Source: Erythrobasidium yunnanense (Eukaryota > Basidiomycota > Cystobasidiomycetes > Erythrobasidiales > Erythrobasidiaceae). Taken from it: a DNA stretch of 64,000 bases. Below, one piece after another: positions 22,298 to 34,344 of the stretch. The stretch is from the NCBI GenBank assembly GCA_001600175.1, contig BCJC01000007.1, forward strand, positions 620,001 through 684,000, read 5' to 3'. Below the pieces are notes generated by a model. It made no database searches. It was not told where the DNA came from and saw nothing but the letters and a program-made list of their open reading frames with translations. A program made the position numbers and the translations under genes. Every line of letters starts with the position of its first letter. Positions within the stretch are counted from its first letter, which is position 1.

Positions 22298-23113
22298 ATG
22301 TCTAACTCAAATAGTCAGCGAGTGTGGAGCCGCAGACGGAGCAGCTCTTACAGCTATCAGACCAGTGGTAATATGACTTTGTTATATTGCAAGTGTTGTC
22401 TGGGGAGTCCAAGGCGTGTGACGATGTAGTGTGAAGCGGAGGAGAGAGCAGCTCCCACCGTCGCTCAGAGTTTTGCCCACGCTGGGCGGTGCCTTACAGT
22501 CAAAGGGTCGAGATCTGCCCCCGTATCTAGAGCAATTCCAACAAGCTGACTCTGCTCGTAGTGTTTCGTACGCAGCCGCATATCTTGCACATGTAGCGAG
22601 CACTGTTGATCGCAACGAGTTGCTGTTGTAAGCTTCATGAAAGGGTCGCAGAGGCACAAAGGGCAGGTATATTGACTGGACAGATACCCAAGGACGGCGT
22701 GCTTGTTCTGCATCGAGCTGAAACGTGTCACTCAGCCAGGCAGGCATCCTGAATCAGCGCGACTTCCGAGAGTCAAGCGCCGATGTGCGTGATGTAAAGA
22801 GCGAGCGAGGAAGATGTGTCATGATGGGGATTTGGTGACTATATTCGCGCGGCATGAGTCTGTTCGAGTTGTGATTACTCGAGCATGGGAGAAGGTCAGG
22901 GCGGCAGATCAGAGTGGGAGCAATGACTTGTGTGTCAGTGTAGCAGTAGCAGTCACACTTGTACGAGCTTTGTGAGTTAAACGCTTCTCCTTTTCTGACT
23001 TCTCTCTTTCGTTGCCACTTTTTGGGAAAAATTCCATCTTCTGCGCCGAAGTCAAGGGAGAAGAGCTTGCCTGCTGAGTCCCGATCCAGAGCATCAAGAC
23101 AGCAAGAACGACG
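22298..23113. other. Divergent region, Cys-rich 5/RPL19
   Basis: Contains module copy 4 close to member 5, then about 550 nt leading to RPL19 that should hold the ribosomal-protein promoter. I could not assign defined elements. Confidence 0.4.
22432..22560 (-). repeat. Array-associated upstream module, copy 4
   Basis: Closest partner of copy 3 (about 45 near-identical nucleotides). It lies roughly 135 bp upstream of member 5, the same relative position as copy 3 before member 4, so gene and module seem to have duplicated together. Confidence 0.65.
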
Positions 23114-24153
23114 ATGAATCTCAGACAGCAAAAGGTGAGGAATACAGTAGATAGCACAGCGAGAAGCCAGCCAGCCAGCAAGAAAGCAGCGAGATCCAGC
23201 GTCGATGTTGGGATCTACCGTCAAGAGCTAGGATGGAAGGAGCAGGAGCTGGCTGGGATGGAAGAATCAGAGGATAGAGCGAAACAAACAGCAACGCTGA
23301 CATGGATGTATCGTCGTCTCTCTCCAGCGACTAGCAGCGGCCGTCTCTGGCGGCGGCAAGCGTCGTGTATTCCTCGACCCAAACCAGTGAGCGGGAGTCT
23401 ATAGCGACAGAGTACAAGAGTATACTGACTATACATGTTACTCTCCAGCTTGAGCGTCATCGCCAATGCCAACTCTCGACGCAACATGTGAGGCTGACTC
23501 TAGATTCTGCGATGCTCAAGATTGGCCAGCTGACCTTATCCCGTCCCCGCGAATCACAGCAAGAAGCTCTTCAGCGACAACATCATCGTCCTCAAGCCTG
23601 AAGTAGTACACTCGAGAGCCCGCACGCGCGACATGCAGGCCGCAAAGGCAAACGGACGACACACCGGAACCGGTAAAAGAAAGGGTACATCAGAGGCTAG
23701 AATGCCTACCAAGGTCCTATGGATGCGAAGACAGAGAGTACTCAGGAGACTATTGAGGAAGTACAGAGAGCAAGGAAAGATCGACAACCATCTGTGCGCC
23801 CAACCCCGGTTTGAGTGGTATTAGCGATCGCTCATCTACGATTCTACCCACGTTCGCAGCTACCACGATCTGTACATGAAGAGCAAGGGTAACGTATTCA
23901 AGAACAAGCGTGTCCTCATGGACTACATCCACAAGGTTCGTCAATTCGTCCTCAGTTCATCCCGAACCCTGCTAACATATCCTCCTTCGTGAATAACCAG
24001 GCCAAGGCTGAGAAGACCCGAGCAAAGACACTCACCGACCAGATGGAGGCTCGTCGTGCAAAGAACCAGGCTGCCCGCGCTCGTCGTGCAGACAGGATCG
24101 CAGAGAAGAGAAGCGCCATCCTCGAGGTCGAGAAAGAGGAGGCAAAGGAGTAG
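23114..24153 (+). CDS. RPL19: 60S ribosomal protein L19 (eL19)
   Basis: Six exons (23114-23134, 23328-23386, 23449-23487, 23560-23793, 23860-23935, 24001-24153) give 193 residues: [115 protein letters not shown] and a basic helical tail ending EEAKE. This matches eL19 end to end; the protein is part of the large subunit near the exit tunnel and intersubunit bridges. The first exon is only 21 nt. Intron 1 (193 nt) is the longest, as is common in ribosomal-protein genes; I saw no convincing snoRNA boxes in it. Confidence 0.95.
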
Positions 24154-24593
24154 ATGCGTTCCTATCTTGCAAGATATCATTAACATCTTTGCTGCGAGCT
24201 ATCTGCTGTCTTCCTACTACCTTTTCTCTCCTTCATTCTGCAGTTTCATCAACGATGAATACTGCCTCTCATCGGAGTTGGCATCACTGCTTCCTCCACG
24301 CGCTCATGAGTGCATGATCACCTCTCTATCTCTCTCGTGTTCGCACTGATACTCGTTATCGGTTTTCCCTTTCTTTTTTGTCTGCAAAAGCCAAAATGTG
24401 CAATGTACTTCGGCTTCTTCTCTCATTCTCCCGGGCCTCGTTCGCTTTGCTGCAGGACACTGACGAATCGCTTTGCAATCGTTGAATGCTGATAGGCGTC
24501 ACCGTTTATTGACGCTTGGTATTTTGCCCTTTTTCATTTTCTACTTGTTACAGTGTCTGCTTCTACACAATCACCCTCCCGTCTTTATTGTGC
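24154..24593. other. Convergent 3' region, RPL19/mitochondrial repeat protein
   Basis: T- and CT-rich sequence forming the 3' UTRs of two convergent genes. No open frame of interest. Confidence 0.45.
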
Positions 24594-26284
24594 TTACTTG
24601 CTAACCTTGCTCTTTGCATCAGAAGCAGCTTCCCCACCTAGATCCTTGGCCTCCTTCGCTCTCTTCTCGAGGATTTCCTTAATCTCATCGTATGTCTTAT
24701 TTAGCAGCTTCTCGAAATCACCTCCCTTCTCTTGTGCTAGTTCGCGAAGCTGGTGGATGTCTTTCAAGTTGGGAATAGACTCGAAGAGCTGTAGAAGTAC
24801 AGGAAATCAGCCTGGGCGATGAGGGAGATTGAGGAGGATGGACTGACCTTATCGACGCCGGGGATGGAGGCAATACCGGGAACTGCAGCGGATGCTTTGT
24901 TGGCAAGCTCGGGTCCCTTCTCCTTGGCGAGCTTCTGGAGCTGCTCAATGCGTTCCTTGACGATGTTAGCGAGGGCTTTGGCTGTACCGCAACTTTGTCA
25001 GCCAGTGAACTGGGTAAGAAAAGAGTATGGCTCACTGTCTCCCTTCTTTCCAGCCTTCTCGAGGTCTGCATATGTATCATTGATGAGTTTAACACCATCA
25101 TCTCCTACATATTCTTTCAAGGATCCAATGCTCTCCTCCAGGTATTTCTTTACATCTGGTGCTTTATCAAGGTATGGTCTTGCACCTTCTGCCGCTTTCG
25201 AGTATGCCTCACTTCCCGCTTTCGCACCTAAGTCCTGGATTTGCTTAAGCTTTTCCTTCGCTAATGCCGATGCTTTCATAATAGACTCTCCAGTGAGACC
25301 TTTGTCCGCAATCTTCTTGATCTCGTTGATGGTGTCTTCGGCGATCTTCTTGGCCTCAGGTCCATATTTACCGCTGAAATCCTCTAGTTGAGACAGGGAG
25401 TCGTTGATCGCGGACTTTAGCTGGGGATTCTTCTCGAGATATGGCTGGAGAACACTGCCTGAGAGCTGGCTGGAAAGCTTCTGCACTTTGTTGGACGCCT
25501 CTTGGATGGCCGCAAGTACTTTGTCCGTAACATTGTCGCCGCCTGATTGGACAGCCTTCTGGATGTCCGCGTAGACCTCCCTGGAGATGATGTCAGCTGT
25601 GTCACGAGGACCGGTGACTAATGCGAGCGTACTTTACGATCTTCTCGACTTCGGGGCCGTTCTTCTCGGCAATCTGGTCAATCTGGTCGAACTGGCAGAG
25701 ATGTTAGCGTTGATTAATGCTACAGTCCTCAGCTGTGTATGCTCACTGTCTGGTTGACGATGTATGCGGCACCAGGGAAAGCAGCTATAAACCACCAAGT
25801 TCAGCAATATAATCTTCCACACCTAAAGATAGCCGACTCACATCCATACGAAAGAGCAGCGCTTCTGATGAATCCAAGCATAGCCTTCGGGGAAGGTGTG
25901 GATGCGACTGCTTTCTCTTTGAGATCCTGCGCAGTCTGCGTCATCTGGCGGACGGAGTTGACTGCCGTCTTCGCGCCGGAGAAGTGGTAGTATCCATAGA
26001 CTGTCAGAAATCTCAGTCATATTCAGTATAACAGGACTTCTGCGACGCACTTCCGAGAAGAACGACGCTTCCACCGGCCAGACCCGAGACGACATGAGAG
26101 CTTCCAGCAGCAGGTTGGTCGTTTGTCTGTGGTTCCAATCAGTATGTGTAATAAGAGTATTATCATGGAAATATAAGCGCACTGCTGTCTGGTAGCTGCG
26201 CTTAATGGGCTTTGTAGCAAACTGCCTTCTGACGCCAGCCGAGCGGAGAGCTGGCCTGAAAGCCATCATAGGTGTACGCTGCAT
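24594..26284 (-). CDS. Predicted mitochondrial protein with helical repeats
   Basis: Start MQRTPMMAFRPALRSAGVRR begins a basic, Ser/Arg/Ala-rich presequence typical of mitochondrial import. After a 56-nt intron comes a Gly-rich segment SGLAGGSVVLLG and YHFSGAKTAVNSVRQM, a block I recall from fungal mitochondrial proteins of unknown function. The rest, over several exons, is highly charged and helical. It repeats a unit of about 50 residues: YLEKNPQLKSAINDSLSQLE, then KYGPEAKKIAEDTINEIKKI; YLDKAPDVKKYLEESIGSLK, then GVKLINDTYADLEK; IPNLKDIHQLRELAQEKGGD, then KLLNKTYDEIKEI. About 440 residues. It resembles apolipoprotein- or LEA-like amphipathic helices, perhaps at the inner membrane. Function is unknown; exon joins were done by phase. 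Confidence 0.7.
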
Positions 26285-26667
26285 TGTGGTCGTCTTCAAA
26301 GGCTTTAAAATGTAAAACTTGAAGAGGTTGAGTAAAGCAAAGAAGCAAAGCTGAGACTTGACAAACTTTCAACGACGTGGACAATCAATCTCAGGCACCA
26401 GCGAGAAGTGACGTCGCCCGCCCTTTTCCGGGCCGTGCAAGTGAGAACACAGCCTTCTATCAGCAGCAGAAGCATAGTGTGAGAGCAAGTATTTGAGCAT
26501 ACTGGTCATCCGGTATAGTAGAGCTGCTTGCGCTGGTGGATGTGTGCGCTTTCAACGCGTATTGCCTCCAGATTGGGAATATGTACAGACTTGCAACGAG
26601 GTGTTTCTACAATAACATTGTCCTTGCTATCCCTATGCAACATATATGCTTGAGTGTCTGACAGCTC
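26285..26667. other. Intergenic, mitochondrial protein/mannosyltransferase
   Basis: Promoter of the mitochondrial repeat-protein gene and 3' UTR of the mannosyltransferase gene. No gene seen. Confidence 0.4.
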
Positions 26668-28893
26668 TTAAAAGCCGCCAGCTTTGCCTCCTTCGGCATA
26701 GAACCTGAGAAGAACAAGCTATCAGCGACAAGTCACTGACGATAGTGTATAGCTGTGTTACTCACATGCTCTCAAACCCTTTCAAAGCTCCTCCAAACGC
26801 CTCATCGCTGTTCTCCGTAATCACATCCCCATTATCGAAAGTCGGCTTGATTTCTTGCCCTTCCGCGTCAGTCTCAACGTGTTCCCTCGGATTTATATCA
26901 TCGAATGCATCCCAGAGATCTACACACATGCCTTGCCAGGAATGATAGACATTCGTGCGCGGTCTATCCATCTCTTCTGAAACATTATCGTATTTGAAGC
27001 GCTTGACAGTCGTGAATGTCTGTCCGGGTAGATAGCCGCTGGAGTGCTTGAGCAAATTGGCGTGCGCGAAGAGAGGAGGTGCGTGTATGCTCTTGAAATC
27101 CGAGGAAGGTGTCGCTTGCGGGAAATGCTTCCAGTCGGCAGGTGATAGACCATATTGGAACATGGCTAAACCGCAGAAGCGATGTCCATCCTTCTCATAG
27201 TTGTGCATGTTACTAACATCGAGATGCGCTTAGTTATTGCACTCGTTTTGCTGGGTCTAGAACGCCGACTGCTTACCCATACGAGGACAGCCAATGAGGT
27301 GCTGGAGTCCAAGGAAGATCAAGAGCATAGAATCCGTAGCGCTGTCAGATAAATCAGTACTCAGGATCGCTGGGATGCAGTTAGTAAGAATCTGCGTCTG
27401 CTCACGAAAGTATCCTTGTCCTGTAATCAAGCGAAGAAATAAACGTCAGTGTGACGTCTAGATACGTGTAGAGCTGATGAGACGCACTCCACCCGAGATC
27501 TTAAACCAGAACTCGTGGTCTTTCTGCATCATAGACGCTACGACGAGCGCAGCAAGATTCAATCCCTTCTGAGCGCCTTTATCGACCAACATCTGCCCAG
27601 AATCGATCTGCCAGTCGTTGCGCCGACATTGCTGGCCTAGTATCCGCCAGATCGGATTCGCTGGGCCCTGTAAGAATTATGTTAGGAGAGATGAGGTGTA
27701 GGAGGAGAGGAGGACCGTACGTCTTTGGTGATGTCAGGCCAGAAGACAGCGCCGTTCTCTTTATAGAGGGGGTGGTCGAAGAGATACGTAGGGTCCGCCA
27801 AGAGGATATTATCGGAGTCGAGATACAGCACTTCCGCGAAGCTGTCGATTGAAATAGAAGTTAGCTATAAGCTGAGAAAGGATAGTTGCACCTTTCGACT
27901 TGCGATGATTCGACTACAGCTTCGCCTTTCTGAAAAAGGTATTGGCACCATGAATCAGCTTGCTGTTCCCCCTACAGTTGCAAGTCTTGACACCCACTAT
28001 TTGGAAATTCTTGATTGAGACAGGGTGGCATTGTAGCGTTAGCCAGTTGATCGAGACTGTTATACGCGTTGCGATCTTACCTTCCACATCTTCAGCTTTG
28101 GGCTAGAATGCAGCTAGAAGCGCGACATGATACAAGTTAGTATAGAGGGCAGACCATCTGCGACAGCAAGCCAACAAACCTCCTTGAAGGTCACACCGCC
28201 TAATGCTTCAATCTCCGTTCGCAAGCCTTGCGAGCTTTCCATCTCTTCCGGGAAACAGAACACTTCGACTGGAAGCTTGCATTTATGTCTATTGCGTAAT
28301 ATACGGAGTGAGGTGTGCAGCCGTTGCATTGTGTCCTAGTACCGAGACAGATGGATCAGCGGACAGAAGGCAGCCAAGTAATATACGAGGCCCACCGCAT
28401 TGCCTCCAGTATATACTATCCCTCTCCCTTTGCCCCACATATTAGGATACATGGTATGTGCATCCTCTGCCCGCAGCGCTTCAGGCAATCCGAAAGCCGC
28501 TCTCACGCCTTCGACCAGAGCATGTCGCTTCTCCTGTATGATCTCTGGAGTAAGGCTTCTCCAGAAAGCGACTTCTCCCTTGACTTGGTCTGGATTGCTC
28601 TGAATCCCTCTTCCGGCACACGTCTGTTCGTTGTATTTCAAGGCTTCTGCATAGGGCAACACTGTGGTATTGTCGAGTCTATCCAGAGTCTGCGACAGGA
28701 TCGCAAGGGGACTGCGCTCCTTCTTCTGTATACTTTGCGCAGCAGAATACGTGAAATCGGACTCCCAGCTGGCTCTTGTACGGCGGCCTTTTCCAGAATT
28801 ATCGAACATCACGACGAGCAGGAGGATGCAGCATAGTAGGGACAGGTGGACGGCGTGGACGCGCAGACGGCGCCGGTGTATCGACGCGGACAT
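26668..28893 (-). CDS. Alpha-mannosyltransferase, MNN1/MNN2/MNN5-like (GT71)
   Basis: Type II Golgi glycosyltransferase adding alpha-linked mannose to N- or O-glycans, using GDP-mannose. The N-terminus MSASIHRRRLR is followed by a signal anchor VHAVHLSLLCCILLLVVMF. Then come GRGIVYTGGN joined to DTMQRLHTSLRILR, KLPVEVFCFPEEM, and SFAEVLYLDSDNILLADPTY with the DxD motif as DSD. FDHPLYKENGAVFWPDI, NPIWRILGQQCR, WQIDSGQMLVDK and a C-terminal region with FCGLAMFQYGLSPADW follow. It ends FYAEGGKAGGF and TAA. Nine or so short introns; the join just before SFAEVLYL leaves a few extra residues and could use another acceptor. The family is clear; the exact linkage is not predictable. Confidence 0.82.
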
Positions 28894-29099
28894 CAACGAG
28901 ATTCAAGCATTTGGTGGTGGTCAGATCATGGAAGTGTTGAAAGTGTTGAAATGGGATTCAAGACTGCTTTATATCTAGTCTTATACAGCTTGTAGACTCT
29001 ATCTATATACGCTCCAAGCATCTGTTGTTCCTCAATTCATCGTAATCTGATACATATGCATCTCCTCCCTCTGATCCGTATCAATTTCAAGGCGCAAAG

Positions 29100-31857
29100 A
29101 TGCCCGCTATCTTCGCACATCCGCCTTTTATCGCAAGCTGCGACGACAATGCCAGCAGTATTGACGCTGGATTGCTCGCAAGCATCGCCAGAATTGCGCC
29201 TATCGTCGTTTCAAGCAGCGCTATCGAGTCACTGGAGAAATCGCTGGATTCCTGCGAATACTGGGTCCAGCTGGATGCATTAGCAACTGTGGAGCAAGCT
29301 GTGAAATACCTCGACAACGGTGCATCGAGAATCATCACAAAAAGTACCGATTTCGTCAAAGAATTGCCTGCAGAACGGCTACTTCTCGAGATCGATGCAT
29401 CGACATCCACGAGCTTGGCAGATAGCGATACTATAAACAACATAGCAGGAGTAGTGGTGGATCTGCCCGGCGCAGAAGCACAGCAACTCCTAGCTAGCTT
29501 CAGACAGGCTCTCGGCGGAAAGTCCAGCAGAGATACAAAGTTTCTGTTCTTTAGACCTGCATCTTCAAGCATCGAAGAAGCTATCACTCTATCAAAATTC
29601 GATGCCAAAGCCTTACCTTGCCTTTCCATATCCTCCCTCAACTCTTCTTCAGTCGCCGACCTCTTCACTTCTTCCCTCAAGACAGATCGCACAGATGGTC
29701 TATATACGACTGTCGTTGCATCGCAATCTGGCGACTCTCTTGGCCTGGTCTACTCTTCCTCAGCTTCCTTGGCTATGTCAGTGCAGACGGGAGATGCGAC
29801 GTACTACTCGAGGAGTAGGAACGGTTTGTGGAAGAAGGGAGAGACGAGTGGTGCGACCCAGAAAGTATCAAGGATACGACTCGACTGCGATGGAGATGCC
29901 ATCCAGTTTGAGGTCGAGCAGAAGCAGGGTACCGGATTCTGCCAGTGCGTGCTATCACTTTCGTCATAGGCGCAAGAACATGACTGACACTGCGTATTGT
30001 AGTACTCTGCGGTCCTCGTCCTGCTTCGGTCCAGCGTCTGGTTTGCCTCACTTAGAAGAGACGATTCAATCGCGGATAGCCTCATCGCCAAGCGGGTCCT
30101 ACACTGCTCGTCTACTCAAAGATCCCGCAATGCTGAATGCCAAGATCCGCGAAGAAGCGGACGAGCTCTGTCGCGCACAAAGCAAAGAAGAGATCGCTTC
30201 CGAAGCCGCCGACTTGCTCTATTTCGCTTTAGTCAAATGCTTGAACAATGGTGTTTCGCTGAAGGACGTCTCGAATGTATTGGATAAGAGAGCGGGCAAA
30301 GTCACGAGGAGACCGGGACATGCCAAGGCTGCTTTCGTAGCGGAAGAAGCTGCTGCCTCTTCTTCCACGTCGAAAGTGAACGGCACAGCAACACAGCCGA
30401 TTGGAGATAGGCAGCAAGCTATGATCAACGGTATACAAGCGACTACGAAACCTCTTCCTGCCAAAGAAGTTGCGAAACCAGAACATACCCACGTCAACGG
30501 TACATTGAGCACAGAGAAGATCGTACCTTTGAAATACTCCCTAGGTGGTGTTGATAAGAAGGGACGTGATGCACTACTTCAGCGTCCTCTGGCCTCTTCA
30601 GCAGATATGATAGGCCGGGTGCAGCCTATCGTCAACGCTATCCGAAGCCAGGGTGATACTGCTCTGCGTGGCTACATCAAGAACTTCGATCGCTGCAATC
30701 AGATGGACGACTCCTCGTATCCTCACGTCCTCACTGCTCCTTTCGATCAAAGCTTGATGGCTATCGACGATATCACCAAGAAGAACATCGACCGAGCTTT
30801 CGCAAATATATACGCTTTCCACGATGCTCAGATGGACAAAGAACGCACGCCTATGGTGGTAGAGACTATGCCAGGTGTAGTATGCACGCGCTTCATCCGC
30901 CCTATCGACCGTGTGGGGTTATACGTGCCAGGCGGGACTGCCGTTCTTCCAAGTACAGCATTGATGCTGGGTGTCCCGGCATTGATAGCAGGCTGTAAAT
31001 TCATCTCACTAGCATCTCCACCTGGGCCAGACGGGAACATCCGACCTGAGATCGTATACATTGCCAACAAGTGCGGTGTTAAGCAGATTGTTAAAGCGGG
31101 AGGAGCACAAGCAGTAGCTGCTATGGCATACGGTACGGAGACTGTAGGGAAAGTTGATAAGGTCTTTGGGCCGGGCAATCAGTGGGTCACTGCTGCTAAG
31201 ATGGCTGTCTCCATGGACTCCCTTGCGGGAGTGGCTATCGATATGCCTGCTGGCCCGAGTGAAGTTCTCGTCATCGCGGACGCCAACTCAAACCCATCAT
31301 ATGTCGCGGCCGACCTGCTGTCACAGGCAGAGCACGGCCCAGATTCGCAAGTCGTCCTACTGGCAGTCGATATCTCAGAGTCTCATATGGCCGCTATCGA
31401 ACAAGAGATCAACGACCAAGCATATGCTCTACCCCGAGTCGAAATCGCAAGGATAGCTATCTCGAAGTCGCTCATCGTGCAGTGCAGCAGTCTGAAGGAG
31501 GCAATGGACTTCAGCAATGACTACGCCCCTGAGCACCTCATTCTGCACTTGGAGAACGCAAGAGATTCGCTCAAAGACGTCAGGAATGCAGGCTCCGTCT
31601 TCGTTGGCGCATACAGTCCAGAAAGCTGTGGTGACTATGCATCCGGCACGAACCACACCCTTCCAACAGCCGGATACGCAAGACAGTACTCTGGCGTCTC
31701 GACACTCAGCTTCTGCAAGCATATCACCAGTCAGGAATTAACGCCTGATGGCTTGAAGGATCTGGGACCTGTAGTGGAACAGCTTGCAGAGCTGGAAGGT
31801 TTACAGGCACATAGAAATGCGGTCACTGTCCGACTACAAGGGATGGGTATGAAATGA
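29100..31857 (+). CDS. HIS4: Trifunctional histidine biosynthesis enzyme
   Basis: Catalyses steps 2, 3, 9 and 10 of histidine synthesis: phosphoribosyl-ATP pyrophosphatase, phosphoribosyl-AMP cyclohydrolase and histidinol dehydrogenase. Two exons (29100-29944, 30003-31857), 899 residues. The N-terminal domain has YYSRSRNGLWKKGETSG, RIRLDCDGDA and GFCH across the intron. The pyrophosphatase has EEADELCRAQ and EAADLLYFALVK. Histidinol dehydrogenase follows from about residue 440, with VGLYVPGGTAVLPSTALMLG, GGAQAVAAMAYGTETVGKVD, GPGNQWVTAAK, DMPAGPSEVLVIAD, SQAEHGPDSQ, YAPEHLIL, SYSPESCGDY-type and GTNHTLPT motifs. It is about 100 residues longer than yeast His4, with the extra in a Lys/Ala/Ser-rich linker. 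It shares a 206-bp divergent promoter with the mannosyltransferase gene. Confidence 0.96.
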
Positions 31858-31913
31858 GCGAGTCTATTTACTACGAGATATGTATACTAGAATCCTTAGA
31901 CCGATATAGAAGC

Positions 31914-32984
31914 TTATAATGCGATTGTTCCCACTTCTCTCGCAAGCGATGATCGTGTGCTCGTTGGGCCACTCCTACTGGCGCTTGTGCTAGCCATGAG
32001 CGGAGCTGCCCATGGAAAGTTGCTGTTTCGCGCAAAGCTAGCTTGACCTTCATCTCCGTATCGCAGCTGCTGAGCAGCCAGGAACGAGACATCTGGGAGT
32101 AGGGTATTCTCTACTGCTGCTCGTACGCGATCAGAGGAAGGGAAAGTACCAGATAGTGAAGGTGCGAGGGGAGTGAGAGTGGATAGAGGGTTGAAAGCTA
32201 GATCTGCCCAGGCATCGGCGTCTTTGTAGAGTACTCTGAAGGCATCTGGAGCACCTGTCACGGCTTTACTAACGCGCGCAGAGTCGGGCAGGAAAGGTGT
32301 AGGCTGCGGGTACATCCAATCTGACGCTTCCAGCTCGAGGACTCCCTCAAGTAGGGCCGCTTGGATAGCTTTGACATCGTCTGTCATGCATGATCAGTGA
32401 TCACTCGCCGACGTCGGGCGTTTCAGCTCACCGTTTTCAGGTGTCCCAGCTTGCTGATGTGCGGGACCAATCGTTTTCCAGCGCTCCAGATTCATGACCG
32501 GCAGCTCTTTGTCCTGCCCTATGCTATCCCACTCGAGGTTCTCCATCGCCCTAGCTTCTACTTCTGCTGGATCAGCATCTGCTAGCGAATCTACTTCGAG
32601 ATTTGCCGAGTTGTAGTTGTTGTCGTCATTGTCCTCATCGCCTATCAGATTGGATGCATTGGTATATGATCTCGAAGGTGTCTGCTGAGCTTCTGCTTCT
32701 TCGTCTTCGTCTGCAACTCCACTGAGCCCAGCTCTCGTCGCGTAGCTCTCAGCTTCGCTCAATTCTTCGCGTGAACTCGCAGGAGGGGATGTAAAGGACA
32801 CGCTGGATGTGCTGGCTGTATTGCTGTTGTTGGCAGCCCTCGTCGCTCTCGAGCGAGACCGCGTAGTCCACATGGAGTTCGACGACGATTCTGCCGCGAC
32901 ATGATTGCTACTCTCCTGAGCTTGTGCTTGCTGTTCTTGCGCCAGAAGTGCAGCTGCCTGAGACGTCCGCGACGTTCGTGGCAT
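31914..32984 (-). CDS. Unknown acidic Ser-rich protein
   Basis: Two exons (32432-32984, 31914-32380) give 339 residues. The N-terminal half (MPRTSRTSQAAALLAQEQQA onward) is Gln/Ser-rich, contains TRSRSRATRA, then a long acidic region with DEDEEAEAQQ and DEDNDDNNYN. The C-terminal half looks folded: DDVKAIQAALLEGVLELEAS, DWMYPQPTPFLPD, FRVLYKDADAWADLAFNPLS and VENTLLPDVSFLAAQQLRYG. I do not recognise the family. The acidic, low-complexity N-terminus suggests a nuclear protein, which is only an inference. The stop lies 56 bp from that of HIS4 on the other strand. Confidence 0.72.
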
Positions 32985-33150
32985 TTCTCGAGACTTTCAG
33001 CTCTCCGACATATTCGTTGAATCTTGACAGCTCAAACGGCAAGAACTTAGAGCATTTAGAGCCAAACTACACAAGACATCGACTAACAAGACAGAAGATT
33101 GATACTAATGTACAATCAAAGAGACTACGATGTGCTATGCGTGCGAAGAT

Positions 33151-34344
33151 CTAGACATCCTCCTCTTCCTGCTTGATGCGGATTGGCATCCCGCTGCTAT
33201 CTGGCGTGGGAGGCATAGCTGGCCGGGAAGACGTGGAAGAAGCGGATGTACGACTATATCCCTGGGTTGGTGGATGGAAAGGCGGCATGGGCTGGCTTGA
33301 CGAAGCATACGGTTGATAGTGGTACGGGTAATGCGGCCCCGCCTGACGATGCTGATAATGCGGCTGATGGGGCTGCTGATAGTGAGGAGGTTGATGATGC
33401 TGTACTGGCTGATGCCTCTGCTTCGCAGCTTCAGCCGCGATGAAGGCCATCAACTCTCCCTCGAAGTACCTAGCCCGATTCTTCCAGTATGGCAGTTCTC
33501 CTACGTGCATATTCAGCTCTACAGCTTGAGCCGAAAGCCTCGCGATCTCTGCATCTTTGGCCTTCAAGGCACCTTCATGCTCCTTAAGACGCTCAGCGGC
33601 CGTGACAAGCTGGCACGTCCAAACAACGTTGTCAAATACGCGTTCTTCAGCTTTACATGCATCAGGGACATGCACAAATCAAGGAAACTCACGAGATCGG
33701 CTTTCGTCAAACGCGCATACTGCTTAGGCAAGGCCTGACGGAGTTTCTGAAGACCCTCCTCATTGTTGGCTCTACGTTTTCGCTCGCTGTCGAGCTTCTT
33801 CTCCATTCGATGCGACGATGGCGCTGTTGCTGTTGCCTCCGAATCGATCTTGTTGATAGCAGCCTCCTTCCTGAGCCGGCTGGATGTCCGCCTGGTAGTC
33901 ATTGTCGACTTGACTTCAGGCTGGCAAATAGCGTAAGCATGCTGCACCACGTTTCTTCAGGGTATCGCTTACCTCCTGATCATCTTTTGCAGTCGCGATG
34001 CTGCCCTCGTCGTCCTCAAAATCGTCAAGTCCGTCGGCTTCCTCATCCTCTTCATCCTGTACTTCGCCAGGCTCTTCGCCATTCTCTGACACTTCAGAAG
34101 ATGAAGATACATCCTCATAGTCTATGTTGACTGTGCGATTACTTCTGGGACGTTTTGCAAGTCTTTCCCCTATTCCTTCTTGGCCGACTGACGCTTCGCA
34201 GGCAGCTTCATGCTTACGTCCGTTGGTTCGCTCATGCGAAGCATTATCCTGCGAATCGTCTTGAGGCATAGTAGCAACGCTGGACGCCCCATTCTGTCGT
34301 TTTCGCGAAACGACTTGTTTCCCATTTTTCGCAAGGCCCGACAT
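33151..34344 (-). CDS. bHLH transcription factor
   Basis: Three exons (33973-34344, 33693-33920, 33151-33609), 352 residues. Residues 1-125 are acidic/basic low complexity with a KRQ/KRPRSNR nuclear-localisation-like motif and an EDEEADGLDDFEDDEG tract. A basic helix-loop-helix follows: SERKRRANNEEGLQKLRQAL, a short PKQYARLTK loop, then ADL joined across the 83-nt intron to LVTAAERLKEHE. The basic ERKRR motif fits E-box binding. A Leu-containing helix follows, then a His/Gln/Pro/Tyr-rich tail (HYQQPHQPHYQHRQ) and a terminal KQEEEDV. The intron between helix 2 halves is phase 0, which supports the join. Target genes are unknown; it is not clearly Ino2/Ino4 or Cbf1. Confidence 0.8.

Noticed and set aside
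17727-22560. Mobile-element origin of the Cys-rich array
   Set aside because: Repeated blocks lack terminal repeats, target-site duplications and any transposase, integrase or reverse transcriptase. Tandem duplication explains them.
23135-23327. snoRNA inside RPL19 intron 1
   Set aside because: No convincing C/D (TGATGA...CTGA) or H/ACA boxes in the 193 nt.
29602-30000. Long plus-strand reading frame starting inside HIS4 exon 1 and running on through exon 2
   Set aside because: It enters from the wrong phase of exon 1 and reads across the 58-nt intron; correct phase gives the His4 N-terminal domain and GFCH junction.
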